In this document: positions 1 to 10,058 of the stretch, piece by piece
How the letters are laid out: every line of letters starts with the position of its first letter
Position numbering within the stretch: position 1 is the stretch's first letter
DNA from: Molossus alvarezi
Lineage: Eukaryota > Chordata > Mammalia > Chiroptera > Molossidae
Assembly (NCBI GenBank): GCA_037176705.1
Contig: CM073907.1
Span: forward strand, 15,531,001 to 15,595,000
Reading direction: 5' to 3'
Length of the DNA stretch: 64,000 nucleotides
Made by a program: the position numbers and the translations under genes
Notes under the pieces: model-generated
What the model was told of the DNA's origin: nothing
Seen by the model: the letters and a program-made list of their open reading frames with translations, nothing else
Database searches by the model: none

Positions 1-148
1 GCCTAGGCTTTTGTTTGCTGGGAGAGTCTCAATTACATCTTCAATTATTTTGTTACTGGTTGTTTTTGTTTCTTCAAGTTTTCTATCTGTTCCCAGTCCA
101 ATTTTGGGGAACTATGTATTTTTAGAAATTTGTTTATTTCACTTAGAT
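1..148 (-). mobile_element. L1 fragment (ORF2 region), cut by the PACS2-like copy
   Basis: The segment is the reverse complement of the L1 ORF2 region just upstream of the reverse-transcriptase core. It matches, with scattered substitutions, the equivalent stretch of the L1 at about 14,920-15,065 (the 'tttgctgggagagtctc' and 'tttctagaaatttgt' phrases). Homology stops abruptly at about 148, where PACS2-like sequence begins, so this is the left junction of the inserted gene copy or of a later rearrangement. The left end continues outside the window. Confidence 0.85.
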
Positions 149-149
149 T

Positions 150-2323
150 GTCGAACCTGAGGAAAATTATGAAAGCATCTTTTCTGAGCTGGAGCCCAGC
201 AGTGATATTATGCTCAATCAGGACCTAAACAAGGAGGACTTTAATATGGAGATGCTCCAGAGACAGGGGCATGGAATGGTAACAACTTTGGCCAAGACAT
301 GGCAACCATCCGTAAAGAAGGACTATGTAGCTCCAGTGCCTATGTTCGTAGTGCCAGAGGAATGTTTGTGCTTTGAGCAGGACCCTGCAGAGCATGTCCC
401 CAAAATAGAAGAAGAGCTGTACTTGGAGGAACATTGCTCAGAGCAGGACCCAGCAGAGCAAGTCCCTGAAATAGAGAAAGTTGTGGACTCAGTGGTTCAT
501 TGCTTAAACAAGGACACTGCAGAGCATGTCCCTGAGGGACAGGAGGACTTTTGGTATGACACGGTGGAGAACTTTGTCAACAGTGGCTCAGATCTGGAGG
601 GTGACGACACCATCCTCAGCACCCTTGAGCCAAATCCCAGGGAATACATCAAAGGCCTGCCACACTACAGCTCACAACCAGAGACTGAGAGCATCCACAG
701 TGCCTGCTGTCATAAGGAGCCTCTGAATCCCGCTGACATGCCCGAGGAGAAGCAGATCCCAAGAAACAAGGAGCCAAGTGACTCTGTTTCCGACTTGGCC
801 TCCAGCACATCCACCCCCAGGGAGATGTTGGCATGTCCCCTGGACAGCCAGGAGGTCGAAAATTCTACCAAGGATGTGTCTACTGAGAAGTTGCCCACTA
901 GTGGATACATCACTGAGTCCACATCGCTCGTCACCCCCTTCCCCAGGTCTGAGGGGACCCAGGTTCGCCTGAGGGGCTGGAGGACATCCCGGAAGCAGTG
1001 GGAGGAGGCATGGCCACAGAATGAGCTGTCCGACAGCCTGGATGAAGAGCTCTGCATGGACATGCACAGCCAGCTGAAGATCCCCGGGATGACCATGTTT
1101 GACCATCTGAATGAGGTTCTCATCGCTGATGACCCTCAGCCCATAAACATCATCCTCGTCGACACTGCCGACTGCCAGGGGCAGTGCCTGTTTGATGCCC
1201 TACAGCGGCGCTTGCTGTCCGTGATGTGCACCAGCTCTGAGACTGACCTCCAGGTGGCCTTCAACTCTATCATCTCATGGATAGAAAGAACCTACAGTTG
1301 CAGTTCCCAGCTCATGATGCCAGTGAAGATCGTGGTGGTTGGAACACAGAAATACCTCAATGCCGTGCTGCGGCTCTATGTAGAGCAGCTGTCCCATCAG
1401 ATGCCTGACTGGCTGGGTTATGTGTGCTTTGTGGTCATCCCGCTGGGTTCACATCCCGTGGCCAGGTACCTGGGCTCCGTGGATCACTACTATAAAATCT
1501 TCTTCCAGGACCTGGCCTGGCAGAACATGTTCAACAGAACGGAGGCCCAGATCACCCTGCAGGACACGGTGGACATCGTTTGGAGAATAGCACGGTACAT
1601 TGTGGGAGCCACTTGTGTCCACCAGCTGCCCATTGCAAAGGCCATGCTCACCAACAAGAAGAGCCCCAGTGAAACGTCCTTGCTGAAGATCATTCCCTTC
1701 CTGGGGGTGGTGAAGTTTGAAATAATGGAAATGTCCTCATGCACATCAGGAGACTCTTACGATGTGACTCCCTTGGGCTCTAGCAAGCTATTGTCCTCTT
1801 TGCATCCACATCATTGGCCATCAAGGAGGCCTGGGTCACTCCACCTTCCTCCCCATCAGTGAGTGGAAGCCTGTCCTCCAGCAGCCAGGACATCAGCACC
1901 CAGCCGATGGGGCTGCAGGTGGATTATTGGATGGCAGCCCAGCCCACAGACAGGGATAGAGACTTGCCTACCACCAAAAATACGCTCAAGTGCGCCATTG
2001 AGTCTCTCCAGGTCAGCAGTCTGCCCAGCAGTGGCGAGGCCAATGCCACACCCACCATGTCCATGACCATGGTCCCCAAGAATAAAAAAGTGATGTTTCT
2101 GCCCAAGGAAACAAAGAACAAGGTGGTGGAGTCTAAAAGCCAGACCATCAAGGGCATCAGCCACCTTGTCTGCAGGGCTGAGCATCAGCAGAACATTCAG
2201 AGGGTCATCATTGATGGCGTAGAGTGGGACGACGTGCAGTTTCTTCGACTGGAAGCCCAGTGGTCCTCCCACATTACGCACTTCCCAATATGTGTCTTCA
2301 GAAACTCCAGGTCCACCTTCTAG
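150..2323 (+). pseudogene. PACS2: PACS2-derived intronless copy, 5'-truncated, one frameshift
   Basis: PACS2 is a cytosolic sorting and ER-mitochondria contact protein. This copy has no introns and matches PACS2 from about residue 195 to the natural C terminus, so the N-terminal cargo (furin)-binding region is absent. The frame is open from 150. The ATG at 210 falls inside the homology and is not the parental start. The first frame runs to a TGA at 1860-1862. Comparison with the family points to a shift by one base near 1797-1803; the next frame then continues to TAG at 2321-2323 and ends in the PACS2-type C terminus. Recognisable blocks are IPLGSHPVARYLGSVD (about 1437-1484), LQVDYW (about 1913-1930) and NKKVMFLP (about 2081-2104). 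PACS2 was chosen over PACS1 because of the EQDPAEHVPE motif and the serine-rich linker. Divergence is high, yet only one frame break is visible in about 720 codons. A retrocopy is the best reading; a lineage-specific gene is possible. Confidence 0.85.
369..548 (+). repeat. Triplicated 66-bp (22-codon) unit in the PACS2-like frame
   Basis: Three units begin at 369, 435 and 501, exactly 66 bp apart and in frame. Each starts with a Cys codon and carries a variant of the acidic motif EQDPAEHVPE: FEQDPAEHVP, SEQDPAEQVP and NKDTAEHVP. PACS2 as I know it has this motif once, so the copy seems to have gained about 44 codons by tandem duplication. The units have diverged from one another, so the duplication is not recent. 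The third unit is incomplete and runs into the downstream acidic linker. Confidence 0.85.
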
Positions 2324-2975
2324 CCCTGCCCATTGCTTTGACATGGCTGAGCCCAGGAGGGCCTTGCTGCTTTTTACTAAAGATTTTGGATTACTACAAA
2401 GACAGACCCGAGAAACACAAAAGAAATAGTCTTAAATTCAAATGTGCTCACAACCTGCAAAGTAACAGTCTTGCCCCTGCTGGGAGCCCCCAACTGCTCA
2501 GCTTACTCACCAGAACTGTCTGGCAGGTTGGAGGTCAAGCCAGCAGTTTTGAGCTGGAGAATCACAAAAGATGTGTTTTGGCCTCAAGAACCATGAACCT
2601 TCCAGGGCATAGTGTTGTTACCTTTATGACCTGCCCTCCTCGAAGCCAAGATGCTACTTCCCCAGGGAGCCAACTCTGGCCAGTGCCCAGACTCAGGGCT
2701 GGGTGGCCAGAGGCCAAAGGTTGGCCTCTCATTGGAAGCACCTGTGCCGAACACAAAGCCCGATCAGCCCAGCTCTGGGTCCCAGCTTCCAACCAGCCAA
2801 GTGACCCCAGCACCACCCACTTGTGGTTTTCCGTACTCTCCAGTCTCATAGAAAGAAACAAAAGAACAAAACTGTATTTTCTTATACTATTAAGTTAATA
2901 TAAAATGTATTTTAAATACATTTAATAAAATGCTACTACAATAAACTTAATTTAAATAAAATGAAATTTAACAGT
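2324..2975 (+). other. Possible 3' untranslated part of the PACS2-like copy
   Basis: The sequence after the natural stop is moderately GC-rich to about 2850. It then becomes AT-rich with AATAAA-type hexamers at about 2923 and 2940. This would fit a parental 3' UTR and polyadenylation region, but no clean A-tail or target-site duplication is visible. The reading frame at 2224-2898 in this stretch looks accidental. The right boundary is a guess. Confidence 0.35.
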
Positions 2976-3750
2976 GTGATCCTTCATGGTGTACATTCCA
3001 GAAGCATTAAGTGCATTCACAGTTTTTCACGACCATCAGTCATCACAACCACTCTGTACATGCAAAACATTGTCATCCAGACAAACCCAGGGCCTGGTCT
3101 CAGTCACTGCTCATCCTCCCCACTCAGCCCCTGACAATCCCGAGTTTTATTCTGTTACAGTGGATTATTGACCTATCATTAATTTTTTGTGGAAGTACAA
3201 ACTTATCATATATGGTCTTTTTGAGGGGAGGGGGTTGAGTTTTTGTCATTTATTTAGTCAACAACAAATAAGTATCTTCTAAGTGTCAGGCCATGTACTT
3301 GGCACAGGGAATGGAGATAAACCACAGCTCTAAAAAGACACATAAATGAGTAAAGCAAACACAATGGGAAGTGTGAAAAGGAGACCACGCTGGGATAGAG
3401 CAGAGGAAAGTCATCCTGTGGTTGAGGTCCATAGGAAAGAGAAACCTGGCTAGTGGGCATTTTTATGTGAAGAAAACACAAGGTGATGGTTCTCAGCATG
3501 TGACTGGTGAATTTCTTCCATCTGAATCATCTGCGTCACATATCAAACCACAGGTTCCCAGCATTTTCTGCAAAAATGACAATCCAGTGGGTTGGAATTT
3601 ACAACCTGGGAACTTGTCTTTGAAATTACTGCAGGTAATTCTACTGCAACTTAACTATTGAGAACCTGTGAGATAAGGTTGCTCCTTCACCTGTATGAAA
3701 ATGCTCACTTGTGTTGGTGTTTAATGAAAGACTGGCAGTAAAGAGAAAGG
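2976..3750. other. Intergenic, nothing recognised
   Basis: No gene, RNA or repeat that I recognise. Short open frames here have no recognisable motifs. Confidence 0.6.
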
Positions 3751-3754
3751 GAAC

Positions 3755-3935
3755 TGATAGTTACTGAGCTCTGTTGTGGTCTATGTATAAGATAATTTAA
3801 TTCTCACACCAATCTTATGTAGCAGATATGATTATTATACCCATTTTACAGATAAAGAACTCAGAGTTTAAATAGTTCATTCAATAACACCGAGCTCATG
3901 AATCATAGCACTATCTGAACCCATGTTCATTTAAC
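3755..3935 (-). mobile_element. MIR-type ancient SINE
   Basis: The 'cccattttacagataaagaactcagagtttaaat' type core (around 3840-3875) and the flanking 'ttaattctcacaccaatctt' are characteristic of the reverse complement of the mammalian MIR element. It is highly diverged, as expected for an old element. Confidence 0.75.
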
Positions 3936-3974
3936 TCTAAAGAATGTTTCTTTTCTTTGCTTTTTAATCTTCAG

Positions 3975-4228
3975 CTGAGAATATTTTTCTAATTATTTAT
4001 TTATGTATAGTAGATAGAGTGTGAGGGAGGAAGAATGAGAGAGAGAGAGTGTGTGAAAGAGAAAGAAACAGAAACATAGGAGTGTGAGAGACACATTGAA
4101 CAGCTGCCTCCCACAGGATCATGACTGGGACTGGGGATGGAACTTGCAACTGAGATATGTGCCCTTGATTGGGACTCTTTGGTCTACAGGCTAATGGTCT
4201 AACCACTGAGCCAAAGTAGCCAGGGCAA
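3975..4228 (-). mobile_element. VES-type tRNA-derived SINE
   Basis: Read on the minus strand it begins with a tRNA-like head (revcomp of 'ccactgagccaaagtagccagggc' at the right end), a central 'gcagctgcctccca' body and a GA/CT-rich tail at 4020-4080. The A-box and B-box regions are recognisable but diverged. Confidence 0.85.
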
Positions 4229-6230
4229 AGCCTGTCCACTTCCATAACATCATATTGTACCAGGGAAAAAGTTTCCTGATAAAACTTTACATCTCTTTTA
4301 GTTCTTTGCCAGATCTTGCCAGGTAAATAGAAAGAACAGCACACAGACAGCATGCACGGCCTGGGTACGTTCCCACTCACCACATTCAGGGTTGACAAGA
4401 AGATCTCATGCACCAGGAGCAGAGGGGGCCATGTTAGATCAAGAGAAAGAAAGTCAGTGTACATTTTTGGGGATTCCAGCAAACTATGGAGTCCAAAGAT
4501 GGGTTTGGATCAAATCACCTTCAGCACTGACCCTGGACACAGCACCCAGCTGAGATTTCACTGCTGAGCCTAATAAAGGTTGTATCCAGGCTATATTTTC
4601 TCCAACCCAATCTCACAATATGTGTTTTCAGCCACTTTTCATATAATACTGGTGTGGGTTAGAGTTGTTTAAAAGGGCCAACAAACATGCAAATCTAGAT
4701 TTAAGCTTTTCTTATGAGAAAAATAAATGCATTTACGCTGCACTGATTCACCCCCTTCAAATACACAGCTTCCGAAAAGCACAGTTAGAAAAGCAGGTGC
4801 CACATACTATAGTTTAAACATATTCAGGCCCTGTGCCTGTGTGTGTCTGGGTGGACCTGAAAGTACTGATACTTCAAAATCAAGGAAGGACCTGTGCAAG
4901 TGAAAACTCTGGCACCATCTGCATGAAGTCTTGGTCCTGATGGCAGTATCTGGCTGTCCTTGAGTCTGAGCAGGACATCTGGGTTATGTCTGTGGCCAGC
5001 CATCTGGCACATGGAAAGAGGAGATAAAGCCCACATCCAACTATCCCAACCGTCATGTGTGTCCTGCCAGAAGTTTAGGAAGGTGAGGAACTAAGCATGT
5101 GGGAGCTGTGCAAGCCAAATGTCCAGGACACAAATGCACTTGGAACAACATGTTACACTGGGTAAAATTAAGTCAACTGGCCTGCAGATCCTTGGCTGAC
5201 TCTGGTTAGGACCCCTAACACTGAAAAAGAAAATCTCAAGCATGCAGAGAGACAATCATCACAGTGTGTGTGTACCATGGTCAATGATCAATGGGGAAAT
5301 GCTACCTGGATGCATGAATGAGGGTTTAACCAAGATGGAGACCACGCATCTCCAGGGTTCTTGTTTCTTCAGGTACTGACTCTCCTTGTTGTTTGGCCAG
5401 TTGATTTTTTTCCCTCTGAAATAATCACACTCATTTCCTAGAGTCATGAAGACACTTTGTTTGAGTGTGCCGGAGAGCACAAGTCATGTGTGTGTACATA
5501 TTTTACCTTACAACTTTTCTGAATCCACTTTTACTTTTATCAGTTTTCTGGTGCAGTGTTTAGGTTTTTCCATATAATATATAATGTTATCTGCATACAC
5601 ATAGAAAGAGACATTTTAACATGTTTTATTTTTTTATTTAAACATTTTTATTTCTTTTTCTTGGGTAATTATTGTGATAGAAACTTCCAGTTCTGTTGAA
5701 TAAAAGTAGTCACCGGGGTGCCCTTTTGTTGGTCCTGATCTCAGAAGAGTAGCTTTGACATTTTCTCTCTGCACCATAATGTCAATTGTTGGCTTCTCCA
5801 ATGTGGCCTTTTAAAATGTTGACATAAATCTTTTCTGTACCTATTTTGTGAAGAATCATAATCATAAGGTCATTTTCAATGTTTTAAATGCCTCTTTCTA
5901 CTTCTATTTATAAGATGGTATAGTTTATCTTTCATTGTGTAAATGACGTGGAGCACATTTAATGGCTTATCTATGTCTAATCATCCTTGCATTCTAGGTC
6001 AGTATGTCAGTGATCTTGGTCAAGGATGCTTGCAATGTGCTGTTCAGCTTTCTTGTATATTGTTGAGGATTTTTGCACTTAAGTTTACCAAGGATGTTGA
6101 CCTGTCATTTTTATGTACCTACTGGCTTTCATATGAGTTTCATGGTCACCTCAATACATTTGTTTGGAAGTCTTGTCTCTTCTTTTAATTATTGGATGAG
6201 TTCAAGAAGGATTGATTAAAACATTATAAA
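4229..6230. other. Intergenic with a possible old L1 remnant
   Basis: No gene is recognised. About 5,520-6,200 has the T-rich texture and phrases of an old reverse-oriented L1 ORF2 ('tatgttatctgcatacac', 'tggctttcatatgag'), but it is too decayed to bound. The rest holds only short chance frames. Confidence 0.45.
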
Positions 6231-6232
6231 TT

Positions 6233-6440
6233 CTAGCCAGGCCGGTGTAGCTCAGTGGTTGGAGCATCATCCTATGGACTGAGAGGTCCTGGTTTGATTC
6301 CTGGTCAGGGCACATGACAGGGTTGTGGGCTCGATCATGAGTTGAAGGTGTGCAAGAGGCAGCCGAGTGATGTCTCTCTCTCACATGGATGTTTCTCTTT
6401 CCCCTCCCCTCTCTCTAAAATAAATAACAATAAAAAGTTA
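6233..6440 (+). mobile_element. VES-type SINE
   Basis: The head 'gccggtgtagctcagtggtt' contains an A-box-like TAGCTCAGTGG and the B-box-like 'ggtttgattcct'. A CT-rich segment (6,370-6,415) and an A-rich tail 'aaaataaataacaataaaaag' follow. A second SINE of another subtype follows at once. Confidence 0.9.
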
Positions 6441-6447
6441 CAAGTTT

Positions 6448-6705
6448 TTGTTCTAGCTGTTTTAGCTCAGCACTTAAGAGTGTTGGTCTGGAGATTGAAG
6501 TGTCACGGGTTTGATTTTTGGTTAAGGGCACATAGCTGGGTTGGAGGTTCGACCCTGACCCTGGTCAGGATCGGGTGGGAGGCAACCACTGGATGTGTCT
6601 TCTCACATCAGTGTTTCTCTCTATCTCTCTTTCTCCCCATCTGCCCCTTCCACTTTGCCTAAAATCAATGGAAAATTAACCTCAGGTGAGGATTAACAAC
6701 AACCA
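6448..6705 (+). mobile_element. VES-type SINE (subtype with 'cctcaggtgaggatt' tail)
   Basis: The tRNA-like head 'tagctgttttagctcagcac' is followed by 'gggtttgatttttggttaagggcaca', a CT-rich body and the tail phrase 'cctcaggtgaggatta'. That tail is shared with the SINEs at 18,992 and 54,905 (minus strand) and 45,356 and 58,173 (plus strand). Confidence 0.85.
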
Positions 6706-7569
6706 AAAAACTTATCAATTCTTCTTTGAAGTTTTGATAGAATTCATCTTTAAGTCCATTTGGATGTGGGCTTCTATTTGTTGGCCCGTGTTTGCTACTA
6801 CCTCAATTTAAAAAAAATTAATAGCAATCTTGCAATAATGAGATCAAATATCTAATTTGAGCACCTACTAAGTGGACAGAGAAACACAACTGTTGATATT
6901 CTCAGGGTGTGGTCAGTGTGGAAATTACAGTTGTGTCCAGACCACACATTTATTTTGTATGCCATCCAAAAAAATGAAAGAAATGAAATGATCCTATATA
7001 GAATTCATAAAGTATCTTAGTCCTGAGAATGCACCTCCTTGACATCCAGCTCCAGGAGCACAAGAAACAGGTCCCAACCACTGTTCTCTGAAATGCACCA
7101 TGGTTTGTGCTGAAGACATAGCTGTGCACGACTCCCAAACCCTGGCTGATCTCAGCGATAACAGTAATCCAGGTCCATTGCCAGGGGACGCAGAAGTTCA
7201 TTGACAGAAGGTTTTGGCTCAGCAAATTGCTGAGTGACTAGCTGGGTCCCCTGAAAAGCAGAGAGGTTTCAGTAAGTTTCACCTTTTGTGGACAGACATT
7301 GCTTGTGTGCTGTTTCCCAAGGCTCATCTGGGCCCTCTGCATTTTCGTTCCTCCATAAGTGATACACTACATGGCTGCATGTCAGAATGTTTCTAATAAT
7401 ATAATAAATTTTATAAAACACAGATCCATCACTGTAGCCTCAGAATAAAAGGTAAAGAGAGAATCGGAGAAACTGCTATATGGAAAAAATGCCTAGAGCC
7501 TCAGAGGAAACAGCCATAAACACCAACTGCACCTGCTCCTGGGGCTGCAACACAGTCGGTGGGTCCAGA
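6706..7569. other. Intergenic, unrecognised
   Basis: There is an open minus-strand frame of 91 codons at 6,950-7,225 preceded by an acceptor-like 'TTTTCAGGGG' (minus strand, near 7,255). I recognise no family. It may be a decayed exon or chance. Confidence 0.4.
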
Positions 7570-7583
7570 GCACCCCCTGGTGT
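7570..7583 (-). promoter_or_regulatory. CTCF-like motif beyond the IGHV relic 1 RSS
   Basis: The minus-strand reading is ACACCAGGGGGTGC, close to the CTCF core CCASYAGRKGGC. It starts about 40 bp past the nonamer of the neighbouring V relic and has the same orientation as the V segment. The same arrangement is seen at relic 2. Binding is inferred only. Confidence 0.55.
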
Positions 7584-7622
7584 CCTGAGCGACCCCTGCA
7601 GCCCTGCCTTCTGGTCTCCCTC

Positions 7623-7661
7623 AGGAGGTGTGTGAGTTGACACTGACTTCCCTTCACTGTG
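7623..7661 (-). promoter_or_regulatory. V recombination signal (23-bp spacer), intact heptamer, weak nonamer
   Basis: On the minus strand the heptamer CACAGTG (7,655-7,661) directly follows the V coding end. A 23-bp spacer (7,632-7,654) and the nonamer ACACCTCCT (7,623-7,631) follow. The consensus nonamer is ACAAAAACC, so the A-rich core is badly eroded and RAG binding should be poor. Confidence 0.85.
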
Positions 7662-8084
7662 TCTCCTGCACAGTAATACATGGTTGTGTCCTCGGCTCTC
7701 AGGCTGTTCAGTGTTAAATAAATCTGGCTCTTGGAGATATCCCTGGTGATGCTGACTCGGGATTTTAGTGATGGATTATAGACTGTGCCTTCATTACCCC
7801 ATATAACCCTGACCTACTCCAGCCCCTGTCCTGGAGTCTGGCAGGTCCAATCCACACCATATCTCATTAAAGAGAATCCAGAGACAGTGAAAAGGAGGGA
7901 GAGAGTCTGCAAGGACTTCACCAGTCCTGGGCCCGAATCCTGCAGCTACACCTTGGACAGGACACCTGGGGACAAATCAGGCCCTGTCAGTCATGTGCAG
8001 TCACAACCACCCCACAGACCCCTGTCTGACCTCTGAGAACCTCACCTTGGGAGGAGAAAACCCAGCAGTCATCTTCTAGACCAT
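7662..8084 (-). pseudogene. IGHV pseudogene 1, clan II (IGHV4/IGHV2-like)
   Basis: A heavy-chain V segment with split leader. The leader exon spans about 8,046-8,084 with donor GTGAGG and contains an early TAG. The V exon is 7,662-7,965 (304 nt), after an acceptor CAG at 7,966-7,968. Framework features on the minus strand are SGPGLVKS in FR1, GFSL before CDR1, TPGQGLE in FR2, [14 protein letters not shown] at the CDR2/FR3 border and [10 protein letters not shown] at the end. That set marks clan II. Disabling lesions are TAG at codon 3 of FR1, loss of the first conserved Cys (Cys22 position reads Phe), TAG in place of Trp after GLE, and the leader stop. It cannot encode a V domain, but its RSS still has a perfect heptamer. 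Confidence 0.9.
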
Positions 8085-8179
8085 GGCTCTTCCTTCCCCA
8101 GAGACCTCAGCCCTGTGTGAGGAGAGAGCTGTGAGCCTCCCCAGCCCAGGGGAGGATTTACTGTGGCGCCTGGGGAGAA

Positions 8180-8187
8180 ATTTGCAC
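8180..8187 (-). promoter_or_regulatory. Degenerate octamer of IGHV relic 1 promoter
   Basis: The minus strand reads GTGCAAAT, one mismatch from the immunoglobulin octamer ATGCAAAT. It lies about 96 bp upstream of the leader ATG, a normal distance for VH promoters. Confidence 0.6.
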
Positions 8188-8189
8188 GT

Positions 8190-9940
8190 GGGGAGCTCTG
8201 TGCTCTTAAATGGGGAGGGATGAGATCAGTGCCCCATGTCCTTCTGGGTCCTGAGCTCCTTTCTTCTGGACTCAGGATGTAGGTCTGAGGTGGGAGAGCA
8301 CTGGGTTATAAGGCACCTTGGAATCAGGTCAGTGGATGAACCCATGTTTTTAAGTTTAAAAATAAATGCTGGGCTGGGAGAGGGGTTCACAATATTTAAC
8401 CTCATAACTCATTAAAATTTCTAATAAAATGGATTCACATTATATACAAATTTATTTGCAAGTCCAAAGAAACACATTAAGTAGACTCAACGTTGTCAAA
8501 TTGGACAATCATAACTCCCTATAAAATAACATTTGATGTCATCCTTGGTGTATAAATCACTGGGGTAAAGAGCAGTCCTCCCTCACTTGGCTGGGTGCCC
8601 TGGGCCTGCAGCCTTGGTCTTAGGCCAGCTCCAGGGGACAGACCTGGTCAGAACCCTCCTCCCATGTGTCCAGAGCAGATCATGCTACAAAGACAGGTTT
8701 CAGACACGCTGTGTCCCTCCTTTCTACCTCTCCCAGGGGAGGGCAGCCCTTTCCTCATGTAAGCAGCTCCAGGTGGCCTTCCAGGTCCTTGAGCAGTGAG
8801 AGCATCTGAGACTCAGGGTTCATTTTTTCCCAGAGAGACTCAGGCACTTTCTATGGACCAGAAGGGTTGGAGATGCGTGTGGACCCTGGACCTGCTGCTG
8901 GTCACAGGGTGGTTTTGGAACTTACAGTCCCAGTATTCCCCTGAGACCCTGGGAGGAAGGGAATCTGGAGGCTAATTTCCTGGGAAGGGGACTGTGAGCT
9001 CCCAATGGGCTAAAAATTCACATGGAGTGGAATCAAAATACAAAGATGCTGAATCTTTTATTAAATCCGTTATGTGGGAGGCAACACTTGGTGGGAATTA
9101 ACAAGCTGGTAAACGCTTCACCCACTATACTATCACATGACCCACACATACCACCCTCTCAGCAGACTCAGACTACCAGCCCCCATCCTGAAGAACCTCT
9201 TCATGACCTACAACCAGGAGCTTTATGGACTGAGGGAGATATCAGGGGAAACGGCTTTGAGCCTCGCTGAAGACACCTCATCACGTGTGTTAATAACGAA
9301 AATGGTCGTGAAATTCAGGAGCAATCCCAGGGTTCACACCTCACAGCTGGAGCAGTTCAGAATTCTGGCGCCGAGAAAAATGGGCTCTTCCAAGGAGTGA
9401 ATAGAAACGCATTTCTGGGGATCCACGCTTGGAGGGTTAGGTGGACTGGTGACATTTATTGGATGGAAATAAATGCGAGCTCCCATGTTCCTGGTGTGTC
9501 ATCCATGGGCTGTTCCTCAGCTCCATCTACTGGGAGAAGTCCAGTCTGAACCTCATGTAATCCCTCAGGGTGTGAGCACCACCAGACCCAACATCCGAAG
9601 CTACTGCAGTGGGAGCCCCTCAGGTGCACAGAAGGGCCACAGCCATCAGCGCGGTGTGCAGGATGCGGAGACTGTGGGCACCACGAGGGACTTTATTTCT
9701 TTATTTGATGGACCACCACACTGCTCCTGGTGGCAGGTGAGCCTGGGAGCTGCTGTCTGCCGCCCAGTGGTCTGTTGTGTTGGTGTCTTCAGCATGACAC
9801 TGGAGAAAACCCAGGAGCCCATGTCAGAGGAAGCGGACACCCCAGACGGCAACAGAAACCCAGGGCTCAACCTCCACCTACACACAGTACTGGGTTGAAT
9901 GCGGGTCCTGATCTCTGGGTTCTGAGCACCTCTTTTTGCC
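8190..9940. other. Inter-V spacer, no gene recognised
   Basis: Moderately GC-rich sequence separating two V relics. Chance frames (for example 9,137-9,400 and 9,473-9,898) show no immunoglobulin motifs. I see no third V segment here on either strand. Confidence 0.55.
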
Positions 9941-9944
9941 CAGA

Positions 9945-9958
9945 GCGCCCCCTGGTGT
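9945..9958 (-). promoter_or_regulatory. CTCF-like motif beyond the IGHV relic 2 RSS
   Basis: The minus strand reads ACACCAGGGGGCGC, one base from the common CTCF form CCACCAGGGGGCGC. It is about 61 bp beyond the nonamer and in the same orientation as the V relic. The surrounding 'ccctggtgtcctgag' is shared with the copy at 7,570. Confidence 0.65.
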
Positions 9959-9981
9959 CCTGAGAGACCCTGGAGTTCTGA

Positions 9982-9995
9982 GCGCCCCCTGCAGC
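9982..9995 (-). promoter_or_regulatory. Second, weaker CTCF-like motif at IGHV relic 2
   Basis: The minus strand reads GCTGCAGGGGGCGC, which fits the G-rich core of the CTCF motif but differs at two 5' positions. It lies about 24 bp past the nonamer. It may be a second contact or simply part of a conserved V flank. Confidence 0.4.
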
Positions 9996-10019
9996 CCCAC
10001 CCTCCTGTCTTTCTGATGA

Positions 10020-10058
10020 GGTGTGTGTCTGGGCTCACAATGACTTCTCCTCACTGTC
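10020..10058 (-). promoter_or_regulatory. V recombination signal with broken heptamer
   Basis: On the minus strand the 23-bp spacer (10,029-10,051) and the nonamer ACACACACC (10,020-10,028) are well kept. The heptamer position (10,052-10,058) reads GACAGTG instead of CACAGTG. Comparison with the usual IGHV3 end (AGAGA then CACAGTG) suggests a 2-bp deletion that removed the essential first C. Confidence 0.85.

Noticed and set aside
1856..2344. 162-codon minus-strand frame opposite the PACS2-like copy
   Set aside because: It is the antisense shadow of the PACS2-homologous frame and shows no domain of its own.
2224..2898. 224-codon plus frame beyond the PACS2-like stop
   Set aside because: It starts inside the PACS2 C-terminal coding part in another frame and continues into the likely 3' UTR; composition and content look accidental.
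3000..7500. IGH D, J or constant segments downstream of the V relics
   Set aside because: I saw no 12-bp-spacer signals with J-type WGQG coding ends and no constant-domain motifs in this stretch.
9473..10038. Overlapping 141- and 130-codon frames on both strands near IGHV relic 2
   Set aside because: They lie in the V downstream flank, have no immunoglobulin motifs, and overlap each other.
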